From Euleptes europaea (lineage: Eukaryota; Chordata; Lepidosauria; Squamata; Sphaerodactylidae), in assembly GCF_029931775.1 (NCBI RefSeq), contig NC_079312.1, forward strand, positions 116,806,872 through 116,870,871: DNA of 64,000 bases, read 5' to 3'. This document shows positions 27,186-64,000 of the stretch, one piece after another. Below the pieces are notes generated by a model. It made no database searches, was not told the DNA's origin, and saw nothing but the letters and a program-made list of their open reading frames with translations. Numbering within the stretch: the stretch's first letter is position 1; the number at the start of each line of letters is the position of its first letter. The translations under genes were made by a program, and so were the position numbers.

Positions 27186-30100
27186 AGGGGGCTCCGCAGC
27201 AGACCGTCCCTATCGTTGTGCAAGGAGCTCCACCGATGGTAAGCGCCCAAGAGGACAATGTATTTGTGCGTGTTCATCTGTCCCTACCCAAAGGGGGTCC
27301 CCCGTTAGAGGTCCCCGCGTTGGTCGACTCGGGGTGTGCCCGCACCATGATAAATGAGGAAACTGCCAAGAAGTTGGGTGTCCGGCGCAAGCGGCTTCCG
27401 GGACCCCTCCGTTTTTCCCAAATGGACGGGAGTGACTTTAAACGGGGCCCTGTGACCCACAGAACTGCAGCCGTGATTATGGCCGTGGGGGAACATTGGG
27501 AACGGTTGTATTTCACCATCGCCCCTATTGTAACCCCTGTGGTGTTAGGGATGAACTGGTTAAGGGGACACAATCCCTCCATTGATTGGGTTAAACGGGT
27601 GCTTTCCTTCCCCGAAAACCCCTGTGGGTTGCATGACAAGGAACGGGTACTCAGAACTCCAGCCGCCGCACTGGTAGGGTCCCCCGCCCCAGTCTCTCCT
27701 CAATTACCCTCTGAGTACTCGCAGTTTACTGATGTTTTCGATGTTAGAGAGTGCGACGAACTGCCTCCCCACAGAGAAACGGACTGTGCCATCGAGATTG
27801 TAGGGGAAGGCAAACTGTCTAAGGGAAAGGTTTACCCCATGAGCCCTAGTGAAAAGACTGTATTGCGAGACTATCTGGATGTCAATCTGGCGAGGGGTTT
27901 CATACGCCCCTCCAAGGCTCCTTATTCAGCCCCAGCTTTCTTTGTAAAGAAAAAGACGGGAGATTTAAGACTGTGTATTGACTTTCGCAGACTGAACGCA
28001 GTCACCCAGTCTAATGCTTACCCCCTCCCTCTTATTCCTGACCTTCTAGCACAATTAAAGGAGGGCCGAATCTTCACCAAACTGGACTTGGTAGAAGCCT
28101 ACCACCGCATTCGCATCAAAGAAGGAGACGAACCCAAAACGGCCTTTTCCAGTTGTTTTGGGATGTTTGAGTACCTGGTCATGCCGTTCGGACTTTCGGG
28201 GGCTCCGAGTGTCTTTATGCAATTAATTAATGAAGTTTTGCATGATTTACTGTTTCGGGGGGTGGTGGTATTTCTCGATGACATTCTTATTTACTCTGAG
28301 ACCATGGAAGAACATGTGCGCCTAGTGCGAGAAGTGCTCCAGCGGCTGCGGGAGCACAAACTGTATGCTAAGGTGTCCAAGTGTGAATTCCACCAACCTT
28401 CTATTACATTTCTGGGGTATGTGATTTCCCACCAAGGGTTGGAAATGGACCCCGCCAAGGTCCAGGCGGTGCGGGACTGGGAAACCCCCACTACCCGCCG
28501 CCAACTTCAACAGTTTTTGGGGTTTGCCAACTTTTACCGGAATTTCATTCCCAACTTTGCCCAAGTTGCGCTTCCCCTCACTGCCCTGTTGCGTACCAAG
28601 GACAGGGGGGCTAGCGCCGCACTCCCCTCAGCCCGTCTGCAATGGTCTCCCCAGTGCCAGCAAGCTTTTGAACTTTTAAAGCTACTTTTTTCATCCGAAC
28701 CCGTTTTGGCTCACCCGGATTGCACCAAGCCCTTCGTGGTGCAGGTGGATGCCTCGGATGTAGCCATGGGCGGGGCCCTATTGCAGAGGGATGAGGGGGG
28801 ACGGTTGAGGCCATGCGCCTACTTCTCCAAGAAGTTTTCCCAGTCCGAAATCAACTGGGCCATTTGGGAGAAGGAGGCAGCAGCGGTCAAACATGCCCTT
28901 ACCATATGGAGACACTTCTTAGAGGGGGCCGAGCTGCCGTTCGAAGTGTGCACAGATCACAAGAATCTTGAGGCTCTCAAGGGAGCTAGAAAACTCAATG
29001 CCAAACAAATTCGGTGGGCCCAATTTTTTGCAAAATTCCGGTTCACCCTCAAACATGTCCCTGGCAAAGAAAATGCCCTAGCTGATGCTTTGTCACGACT
29101 TCCCCAGTATCGCAACGATTTCGATCGCCCCGTCGACTCCCTGTTCACTCCCGAACAGCGAGGGGAAGTCCCTGGCTTGGCCGTCACCACCCGATCCCAA
29201 GCCCGCCAACCGGAGACCCCCCCTACGCTCAAAGGTATCCCGGAAGCATTCCAACAGCGACTCCGGGACGCCTCCTTACAGGAGGAGGAGCACCATCTCC
29301 TCCCCACTGGCTTGGAACGAACCAACACTTGGTGGGTGCAAGGGGGGAAACTATATGTCCCATCTTCCCTTCGCAAAGAAGTATTGGGACTTGTACATGG
29401 GGCCAGGCTAGCGGGTCATTTTGGTTTCATAAAAACGCTTCACCTGGTTCGAAGGCAATTCTGGTGGCCCGGTATGAGATCTGATGTAGAGTTGTATGTG
29501 CGCAGCTGCCCCACCTGCGCCACAGCCAAGAAACGGATGGGAAAACCCCCGGGGCTTCTCAAACCGCTTGAGAACCCCTCCCGTCCCTGGGAAGTCATCG
29601 CCATGGATTTTATCACCGACCTACCTCCAAGTCGGGGGAAAACGGTTCTCTGGGTTATCACAGACCTCTTTTCCAAACAGGTTCATTTCGTTCCATGTGC
29701 AGGTCTTCCTTCAGCCCAGGGCTTAGCTAAACTGTTCATCACGCACGTCCTCAGGCTACACTCGATCCCGAGGAAGGTCCTCTCCGACCGGGGGGTCCAG
29801 TTTGTTGCCAAATTCTGGCGGGCTTTCCTAAAGTTAATGGGAGTGGAGGAACAGGGCCTTTCTTCCGCCTATCACCCCCAAACGGATGGTCAAACGGAAC
29901 GAGTAAATGCGGTAGTAGAATGTTATTTGCGTTGCTATGTAAATTTCCACCAGGACGACTGGGTCGACCTGCTGCCATTTGCCAAATATGCGTACAACAA
30001 TGCGCCTCATTCCTCTACCGGCTTTAGTCCCTTCCAAGTTATATACGGGACGGATTTTGGCCCTTTCGGTTCTGCCCCCGTCTCGCCAGAGCTCCAGTCT

Positions 30101-30679
30101 ACCCCTGATCTTCAGGAGTGGATTCAGGTGGTTAAATCCACCTGGCCATGGTTGCTCAAAAATCTGGAAAGGGCAAAAAGCAAGTACAAGGAACAAGCAG
30201 ACAAACACCGGTCTCCGGGATGGGAACTCAAGGTGGGGGAGCAAGTCTATCTGTCCACCAAAAACCTCCGCTCTCTTCGCCCCTGCAAAAAACTGAGCGA
30301 CCGTTATGTAGGACCTTTCCCCATTACCAGAGTAATCAACGAGGTTACCGTGGAACTGAGTCTCCCTAAGACTCTCAAGGGAGTTCATCCAGTCTTCCAT
30401 ATAAGCCTCCTCAAACCTTATGTAGCAGCTCCCCAGTTCCACCCCCCTCCCGCTCATGAGATTCCTACCGTAGTAGGAGGGGATACCCATTTGGAAATAT
30501 CCAAGGTTTTAGATTCCAAATGGAAGAAAGGGAAACTGTTTTACTTTGTTCGCTGGAAAAACCTTGGCTCCGCTCATGACGAATGGGTGGCCGCACCCCA
30601 CATGTCAGCTCCTCGCTTGGTCCGAGAATTCCACCTCGCTTATCCCGATAAGCCTCGTCCTCTCGGAGGGGGGCCTTAA
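27146..30679 (+). CDS. pol: Chromovirus Pol (PR-RT-RH-IN-chromodomain)
   Basis: 1177 residues as an open frame, in the -1 frame relative to gag. Protease ALVDSGCARTMI (Asp near residue 61); reverse transcriptase with LRLCIDFRRLNAVT and active-site FLDD (376-379); RNase H starting VQVDASD (Asp near 535) and ending ALADALSRLP. Integrase has an HHCC zinc finger (HLVRRQFWWPGM...CPTCATAKK) and a DDE core (IAMDFITDLP, VLSDRGVQF, HPQTDGQTERVN). The C-terminal chromodomain, about 1115-1160 (ILDSKWKKG-like, LFYFVRWKNLGSAHDEWV), is the mark of chromoviruses, where it directs integration to chromatin. It ends 11 bp before the 3' LTR. Confidence 0.95.
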   Translation: MGTAGKKRRRSAVEGAPQQTVPIVVQGAPPMVSAQEDNVFVRVHLSLPKGGPPLEVPALVDSGCARTMINEETAKKLGVRRKRLPGPLRFSQMDGSDFKRGPVTHRTAAVIMAVGEHWERLYFTIAPIVTPVVLGMNWLRGHNPSIDWVKRVLSFPENPCGLHDKERVLRTPAAALVGSPAPVSPQLPSEYSQFTDVFDVRECDELPPHRETDCAIEIVGEGKLSKGKVYPMSPSEKTVLRDYLDVNLARGFIRPSKAPYSAPAFFVKKKTGDLRLCIDFRRLNAVTQSNAYPLPLIPDLLAQLKEGRIFTKLDLVEAYHRIRIKEGDEPKTAFSSCFGMFEYLVMPFGLSGAPSVFMQLINEVLHDLLFRGVVVFLDDILIYSETMEEHVRLVREVLQRLREHKLYAKVSKCEFHQPSITFLGYVISHQGLEMDPAKVQAVRDWETPTTRRQLQQFLGFANFYRNFIPNFAQVALPLTALLRTKDRGASAALPSARLQWSPQCQQAFELLKLLFSSEPVLAHPDCTKPFVVQVDASDVAMGGALLQRDEGGRLRPCAYFSKKFSQSEINWAIWEKEAAAVKHALTIWRHFLEGAELPFEVCTDHKNLEALKGARKLNAKQIRWAQFFAKFRFTLKHVPGKENALADALSRLPQYRNDFDRPVDSLFTPEQRGEVPGLAVTTRSQARQPETPPTLKGIPEAFQQRLRDASLQEEEHHLLPTGLERTNTWWVQGGKLYVPSSLRKEVLGLVHGARLAGHFGFIKTLHLVRRQFWWPGMRSDVELYVRSCPTCATAKKRMGKPPGLLKPLENPSRPWEVIAMDFITDLPPSRGKTVLWVITDLFSKQVHFVPCAGLPSAQGLAKLFITHVLRLHSIPRKVLSDRGVQFVAKFWRAFLKLMGVEEQGLSSAYHPQTDGQTERVNAVVECYLRCYVNFHQDDWVDLLPFAKYAYNNAPHSSTGFSPFQVIYGTDFGPFGSAPVSPELQSTPDLQEWIQVVKSTWPWLLKNLERAKSKYKEQADKHRSPGWELKVGEQVYLSTKNLRSLRPCKKLSDRYVGPFPITRVINEVTVELSLPKTLKGVHPVFHISLLKPYVAAPQFHPPPAHEIPTVVGGDTHLEISKVLDSKWKKGKLFYFVRWKNLGSAHDEWVAAPHMSAPRLVREFHLAYPDKPRPLGGGP
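27161..27167 (+). promoter_or_regulatory. Candidate -1 frameshift heptamer between gag and pol
   Basis: AAAAAAC lies in the gag frame as (gc)A AAA AAC, the classical X XXY YYZ slippery arrangement, 18 nt before the gag stop and inside the gag-pol overlap. Programmed -1 frameshifting is known for this family (Sushi elements and the derived PEG10). Its use here is inferred from position and phase. Confidence 0.6.
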
Positions 30680-30690
30680 GGGGGGCAGAA

Positions 30691-31127
30691 TGTGAGGGTC
30701 TCTGTCTTTGTGTCTCTGCTTTCCATCACCTGCGGTGTTATCAGTGAACTCGTAAAAGCAGTTCACACCTTCTGGTCTCAGGCGCCAGGCCTGATGGCCC
30801 ATGTATCTTCCCCCCCGCTGTTCTTCCTGCCAGTACTCCCTCAGGCCGGTGCGGCCTTGGAAGTGTGATAGCCGCACCAGACTTCCTGGGATCCGTCTGA
30901 TGTTTTGTATTATGCCAAGCTTGTAACTTCCCATAACAATAAGTGTGAACCCCAGTGCCCCAGTGCCCTGGAGTCAATATATTCTGTAAACCCGTATAGC
31001 CCCTCACTTGCAACTTTCTACCTGTGCCTGTCTCATCTCCTGAAGGCTTCAATAAATCTATTGTTTCTGTATCAACGTCTGAGCAACTGATTTGGAGAAG
31101 CAAACTCAGAGAGGGGGATCTCTCACA
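30691..31127 (+). repeat. 3' LTR of chromovirus
   Basis: 437 bp, same start and end as the 5' LTR and no difference seen by eye. Followed directly by the CCTTG target duplication. Confidence 0.96.
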
Positions 31128-31351
31128 CCTTGTTGATATTCTACGTGCTATGGGATTACAGGCTCAAATTAGTGGTTTTCCCAACTTAGTGGGTAGACCA
31201 CCGATGCAAAGCAACCAGAATCATGCACCATAAAGATCTCAGTGCAACGTGGCTTCCCGGTTTGTACTCCTGCCCCATATATAGCCGTGTTACAATGGAA
31301 ACTGGAAGCAAGCGCTGCCGGTAACTATTTTTTCTATCTCTTATGGTTATT

Positions 31352-31534
31352 GCCCTGCCTCGGATTGCTTAGGCTAGCCCGGTCTCGAAAGCTAATCAGG
31401 GTCAGCCCTGGTCAGTATTTGGATGGGAGACCGCAAGGAAGACTAGGGTCACTGAGCAGAGGAAAACAATGGCAAACCACCTTTGATCGTCTCTTGCCAT
31501 GAAAACCCTACGGGGTGTTTTTGGCATGCCATAG
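31352..31534 (+). mobile_element. 5S-rRNA-derived SINE, older copy
   Basis: The 5S-like head (CCCGGTCTCGAAAGCTAATCAGGGTCAGCCCTGGTCAGTATTTGG-type pattern) has a small internal loss. The body is 'aaacaatggcaaaccacctttga' and it ends 'gaaaaccctacggggtgtttttggcatgcc'. A second copy follows directly. Confidence 0.8.
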
Positions 31535-31544
31535 AGCTATTTAA

Positions 31545-31769
31545 GCCCTGACCTGGATGGCCCAGGCTAGCCTGATCTCGTCAGATCTCAGAAGCTAAGC
31601 AGGGTCAGCCCTGGTTAGTATTTGGATGGGAGACCACCAAGGAAGTCCAGGGCCGCTGTGCAGAGGAAGGCACTGGCAAACCACCTCTGTTAGTCTCCTG
31701 CCATGAAAACCCCAAAAGGGGTTGCCATGAGTCGGGTGCGACTTGACGGCACTTTACACACACAGAAAA
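31545..31769 (+). mobile_element. 5S-rRNA-derived SINE, well preserved
   Basis: The head GATCTCGTCAGATCTCAGAAGC and the stretch to 'gggagaccaccaaggaa' follow vertebrate 5S rRNA. A body then leads to the tail 'gccatgagtcgggtgcgacttgacggcactttacacacaca'. The 10-bp duplication AGCTATTTAA (31535-31544 and 31770-31779) confirms retroposition. The tail matches the BovB 3' end in this window. Confidence 0.92.
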
Positions 31770-31899
31770 AGCTATTTAATACCGGAAGTGCTCCTTCAGA
31801 CAGTTTTGAGATCTGGGAGGTAGAGTGGCACATAACTTCCGGGTTCGATTTGGGAGTCGCTATTGAGCATCATTTTCTATGGTCTAGTCTCTACCAAAG

Positions 31900-32156
31900 T
31901 TCTTAAACGCGCACGCGCTATGGGCCGTGCTCCGTCACATGACAAGGGTCACGTGAGCTGTGTCGGCTATGGGCCACGGGGTGTCACGTGACGCCCCCGC
32001 CTGGTACCGGTTATTGGCCGTTGAGAGTTCGAGCGGCGCACGCGACGGGAGCCTAGACAGGATTGGTCCGTGAGGCGCTCTCGGCTCGTCAGCGTGCGCG
32101 CCTCAGTGTCTCGTGGTGCGGGTGCCGCTGGAAAGCGCAGAGCGTGCGGTGTCTGA
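31900..32156 (+). promoter_or_regulatory. ELAC2 CpG-rich promoter with three E-boxes
   Basis: GC-rich sequence directly upstream of the start codon. Three near-palindromic E-boxes lie within 60 bp: GTCACATGAC (31934-31943), GTCACGTGAG (31948-31957) and GTCACGTGAC (31983-31992). The last matches the USF/MITF-TFE (CLEAR) core. A reverse CCAAT (TTATTGGCC, about 32010) follows. No TATA box is seen. Confidence 0.6.
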
Positions 32157-60672
<28,516 letters not shown>

Positions 60673-62838
60673 GCAAAGCAGCCAATGGCTGCCTTTGTGC
60701 CTTTCTTGCTAGGGCGAGAGTGACTTACGCATGACACATGATGTGCACAGAATCGAAGGTTCCAGGAGGTGGCATCAGCATATTTGAGCTCTGCTTGCTC
60801 GTGGGCACTGTGAAAAATTACTTATGCTGCTTATACGGGTGGAATTACTGTTGAATTTAATTGCAGAGCTGGAAAAATGCACTTCCTGGCTACAGTGCTT
60901 CGAAACAACAAGGTCCATCCTCACTGCTCATCTGCCTGTTTGCTAAAAATAATTCCTTTTAAAAAATTTGGCACAAGTGATGAGTAATAATTAAGGTTAT
61001 GCAAGGGGGAAGTCGGGATACTTCAGCAAGAGTGGAGAGACTCCCCCCCCCCCATAAAAACTTACTCCTTAAATGCGTTTTAGGAGGCAAGGCCTTCACA
61101 GCAGAAGTGGATGTATTGTGTTTTAACTATGCATGCATCTAGAGAAAATATGGAAATATCTTGGATTAATCTTGCAGTACTCCTCGGTACTTTGGTATTT
61201 GCAGTGTAATGCTATAGGTATTCCTTGCTGATATTTGTTTTTTAAATTCAGGGAACCAGTAAATAGAACTTACTAAGTATGGTTCTGCCAATCTGCAATT
61301 GAGTTCAGTAACTACAAGATTTTGCATCTAGAGGCATTATTACCGGTACATTGATCTCTTGGCTATCGTCTTGAAGACACAAGATAAAGCTGAAGCTAAG
61401 TAGGATTGTGGTCTGCTTAGTGTCTAGAGGTAGGACTTAGGGGGAGATCCCAATGTATACCTACTTGAGCTCCATGGTGGAAGAAAGATGCGATATAAAT
61501 GTAATAACCTACATTTCCCGCCTTGCTAATTAAATAGAGGGTTAACGTGGTTCTGATGCACTCTTTCCATCTCATCCCATATGCACAGTTTAGAGGCATT
61601 TTAGCAGCACAGTTTGTTATTGCTGTGTTGCTGTGTTTCCCAAAAGCATAGCAGGTGCTGTGAATTAGTTAAAAACAAACACCGTGCATAGAGACTAAGA
61701 AAAGGCTTAGGAGGAAGGAGAAGCAGAGATTAAAGGCATGTCCTCAAACACTGTTTCAGCTGTTTCGTGGAAGGAGATGTTGGGATGGCAGGAGTCAATT
61801 AGCTGCAGAAAATAGGATGGGAGGGGAGAAAATGGATGTTTAAAACGAAGTACCAGCAGAGTAACTAGGAGAGGGTAAAAGACGAGGAAGGAGGTGGAGA
61901 GGAAAGAGTAGAAAGATTTTTTTAAAAACTTGAAACTAGATCCAGAAAAATTGATAAGAGCATCAAACTACAGAACCATTTCTGTAAAAAAAAGTTTGCA
62001 GTTAAATGCAGGAAGTGATCTTTGCTGTTAAGTTTCAAAATAATGGAAAGGTATAAATTGTTCTGATAAAAATCTAAATTCATTGGAAAGGGAGATACAT
62101 GTTATAAAGAGCAGTTGGGCACTTGTAGAGGGAGTTGCTTCCTCCTATACCAGCCTTCTTGTTAAGTCTTCTGAGTTTGGAAAGCTCAGTTTCCTGTGCT
62201 AAATAATAAATTTCCTATAACAAAAGATCAGACTAATCCTCTTCATCCAGGCTTCTGCATTCTAGTGGTGAAGTGGGAAAGCAGTGCTGTTAAAGTGAAC
62301 GGGAACCAGGGCTAGACTAGATAAGACATTGAGTATCCGTGATTGAAATGGAAATTGTAAAGAGCTAGGATATCCAAATAAACTGGATGAAAGGGGGTTA
62401 GTGCCCTGTGCACTACAGAACTGTAAAAGAAAAACTTGAACAAACTCAGCTGCTGCCTAAAGGTGGGGAAGAGAAAATGCTCGATTTCTTTCCTGCAGGC
62501 CCAGGCTCACATGAATAATTATTCCATAGTGTATAGCTGCAGTTAGGGAAAGTCAAGGAGTTTTCCCTTCCTCTTGTGGCTCATTTTCAGAAATGTAAAG
62601 AGTTGCTGCACAAAATGGCCACAAGGTGGAGGCTGCTGCTGGTGGTTGACAGCAATACTTCTGTTTCTCTTTTATATATTTAAAAATAAATGGCCCAAAA
62701 TGCCCTGTTTTAAAGAAATTTGTGATCACTGTTTAACACCTTGTAATGTAGGTGGAAACTAAGGAATGGCTGCATGTGGTCTCAAGCACACCTGTAGTTG
62801 CCTCCCCCAGCTGGCATTTCCACATGCAACAAAATAAA
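60673..62838 (+). other. ELAC2 putative 3' UTR and flank
   Basis: Non-coding. Candidate poly(A) signals AATAAA are at 62205, 62377 and 62833. A LINE/SINE tail-like piece ('gtggaagaaagatgcgatataaatgtaataa') lies at 61478. Which signal is used cannot be told. Confidence 0.4.
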
Positions 62839-62920
62839 GTGGTAGAATGCTGAAGCAACAGAATAGACTGCAGGCAAAGGATCCTGGAGGTCCATCTTTT
62901 GGAATGTTCCTTAGATAGTG

Positions 62921-63035
62921 CTGCCAACTTCAGGGTGGGAAAGACTTGGTGCTGCGCGGGAGGTGTTTGGGAAAGGCAAGGTTTGGGGAGGGACCTCAGT
63001 GAGCTATAATGCCATAGAGTCTACCCTCCAAAGCA
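62921..63035. mobile_element. GTTGCCA-family element fragment
   Basis: 'gtgctgccaacttcagggtggg' to 'tgccatagagtctaccctccaaagcagc', matching 43456-43566. Confidence 0.7.
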
Positions 63036-63212
63036 GCAAACGGGCGCTTTGGCAAATTTGCCTTTTTTTACAGCAGCCGCACACTGGGTCGACATCTTCA
63101 TCGAGCGATCCGCCACCACCCCAAGATCCCTTTCTGGGTCTGTCGCTGCCAGCACGGATCCCATCAGCGTATATGCGAAGTTGGGATTTTTTGCCCCAAT
63201 CTGCATCACTTT
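63036..63212 (-). pseudogene. CR1/L3-like LINE fragment
   Basis: Minus-strand translation KVMQIGAKNPNFAYTLMGS, then TDPERDLGVVADRSMKMSTQ and CAAAVKKG is the RT C-terminal part of a CR1-type LINE. Very short. Confidence 0.6.
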
Positions 63213-63220
63213 ACACTGTG

Positions 63221-63500
63221 TGTGTGTGTTAAGTGCCGTCAAGTCACTTCTGACTCATGGCGACCCTATGAATGAAAGTCCTCCAAAAAGTCCTATCTTT
63301 GACAGCCTTGCTCAGATCTTGCAAATTGAGGGGTTTGGCTTCCTTTATTGAGTCAATGCATCTCTTGTTGGGTCTTCCTCTTTTCCTGCTGCCCTCCACT
63401 TTTCCTAGCATGACGGTCTTTTCCAGTGACTCTTGCCTTCTCATGATGTGTCCAAAGTACGATAGCCTCCGTTTAGTCATTTTAGCCTCTAGGGTCAGTT
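63221..63500 (-). pseudogene. BovB/RTE LINE, 3' end
   Basis: Minus-strand translation MTKRRLSYFGHIMRRQESLE, KTVMLGKVEGSRKRGRPNKR, CIDSIKEA...LQDLSKAVKDRTFWRTFIHRVAMS is the C-terminus of RTE/BovB ORF2. It is followed by the 3' tail GACTTGACGGCACTTAACAC and (AC)n. Heavily 5'-truncated. Confidence 0.85.
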
Positions 63501-63539
63501 CAGGCTAGATTTGATCTAGAACCCACTGATTTATTTTTT

Positions 63540-63732
63540 CCACTGGCTCCCATTTAAAAAAACGCGGACCTGTTCGCCGCACGGGCCCCCCCAGCCCCTG
63601 GCGCGTCCCCGCCCACCGCTCCCTCCCCCGCGTTGCCCGGGCGGGCGAAGCGGCGTCCCCCGTCCCCAAAGCAACGGCGGCCCCGCCCCAAACACCGGTC
63701 GGAGGCTGCCGGAGGAGGAGGAGGAGGGCAGC
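63540..63732 (+). promoter_or_regulatory. CpG-rich promoter of dynein heavy chain gene
   Basis: GC-rich with GC boxes. An RFX X-box-like site GTCCCC-AA-AGCAAC (63662-63675, one mismatch to the consensus I know) and a GTTGCC half site (63632-63637) are present. RFX control is usual for axonemal dynein genes, so this is plausible but unproven. Confidence 0.4.
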
Positions 63733-64000
63733 ATGGGCCGCGAGGAGCAGGACCCCGGCCGGGAGAGCCCCGCGGAGCCGGACCCCCGCGTGCGGCTGCT
63801 GGGGGAGCGCGTGGCGCGCAGCCTGCGGCTGGAGCCCGAGCGCTGGGCGCGCTGGGCGGCCGGCCCCGAAGCGCAGCGCGCGCTGCTCGCCTTCCTGGAC
63901 GGGGCCCCAGCCGAGCGGCTGCTCTTGGTCGCGCCGGGCCCCGCCGGCCAGCTGGCGCTGGCGGAGCAGCTCCCCCTGGCGGGCGCGCCCCGCCGCTGCG
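63733..64000 (+). CDS. DNAH9: Axonemal dynein heavy chain, exon 1 (partial)
   Basis: An open frame of 89 codons running off the window, starting MGREEQDPGRESPAEPDPRV. The stretch RVRLLGERVARSLRLEPERW, then FLDGAPAERLLLVAPGPAGQ, lines up with the start of human DNAH9 as I recall it (RRLRLLGTYVAMSLRPAAGAWERC...LLVVRPGP). It is the N-terminal tail of an outer-arm dynein heavy chain. DNAH9 and ELAC2 are on the same arm of human chromosome 17 (17p12), which supports the call. DNAH11 or DNAH17 are the alternatives. ATG context GCAGCATGG is good. Confidence 0.62.
   Translation, partial: MGREEQDPGRESPAEPDPRVRLLGERVARSLRLEPERWARWAAGPEAQRALLAFLDGAPAERLLLVAPGPAGQLALAEQLPLAGAPRRC

Larger units (their letters stand above)
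25275..31127 (+). mobile_element. Ty3/gypsy chromovirus LTR retrotransposon, looks whole
   Basis: 5853 bp: two 437-bp LTRs (25275-25711, 30691-31127), gag (25755-27185), pol (27146-30679) and a purine-rich tract just before the 3' LTR (AAGGGGGGCAGAA). The LTRs begin TGTGAG and end CTCACA and look identical base for base by eye. A 5-bp target duplication, CCTTG, flanks it (25270-25274 and 31128-31132). Protein order PR-RT-RH-IN-chromodomain identifies a chromovirus of the Ty3/gypsy (Metaviridae) group; the Gag type recalls the vertebrate Sushi lineage. No envelope gene. Both frames are open, so it looks whole and young. No classical TGG primer-binding start is evident after the 5' LTR. Confidence 0.96.

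Noticed and set aside
25755-30679. A domesticated gag-pol host gene (PEG10-like)
   Set aside because: Paired LTRs and a perfect 5-bp duplication show an ordinary mobile element rather than a retained single gene.
31545-31660. A 5S rRNA gene
   Set aside because: The 5S-like head is joined to a SINE body and LINE-like tail with a 10-bp target duplication; it is retroposed.

Overview
This is vertebrate nuclear DNA from a squamate reptile, probably a lizard such as a gecko; I cannot fix the species. The call rests on Sauria-type tRNA SINEs, a BovB/RTE LINE 3' end, 5S-rRNA-derived SINEs, a tRNA-Ala-like SINE, CR1, L2 and L1 LINEs, many short hAT elements, and two conserved vertebrate genes with ordinary GT-AG introns.

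Layout. (1) 1-2.5 kb: intergenic DNA with foldback repeats that carry hammerhead-ribozyme-like motifs of the Penelope-like-element type. (2) 2.6-23.4 kb: FN3KRP (ketosamine-3-kinase), + strand, six coding exons (2939-21949) behind a CpG-rich promoter. The spliced frame gives 309 residues, the normal family length. Intron 1 holds a hAT element and a terminal-inverted-repeat element with an internal ~83-bp tandem array. Intron 2 holds a Vingi/I-like LINE apparently split by a nearly full-length, decayed L1. (3) 23.4-31.8 kb: intergenic, with an L2 remnant invaded by a Sauria SINE that is itself invaded by a hAT element, a whole-looking Ty3/gypsy chromovirus retrotransposon (25275-31127) with matching 437-bp LTRs and 5-bp target duplications, and two 5S-derived SINEs. 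(4) 31.9-62.8 kb: ELAC2 (long-form tRNase Z), + strand, 24 coding exons (32157-60672). My exon boundaries sum to 2511 nt, an open frame of 836 residues plus stop. Its introns hold a hairpin element, L1, CR1, L2, SINE and hAT insertions, and a solo LTR inside a CR1. (5) 62.9-64.0 kb: repeat remnants, then a CpG-rich promoter and the first coding exon of an axonemal dynein heavy chain, best matched to DNAH9, cut by the window end.

The three host genes lie head-to-tail on the + strand and do not form a pathway: FN3KRP repairs glycated proteins, ELAC2 trims tRNA 3' ends in nucleus and mitochondria, and DNAH9 is a ciliary motor. No CRISPR array, free-standing tRNA or rRNA gene, or bacterial-type operon is present. 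The most unusual sequence is the set of foldback/hammerhead structures at the left end; the youngest-looking element is the chromovirus. All identifications come from reading the sequence and remembered family features; no database search was run.
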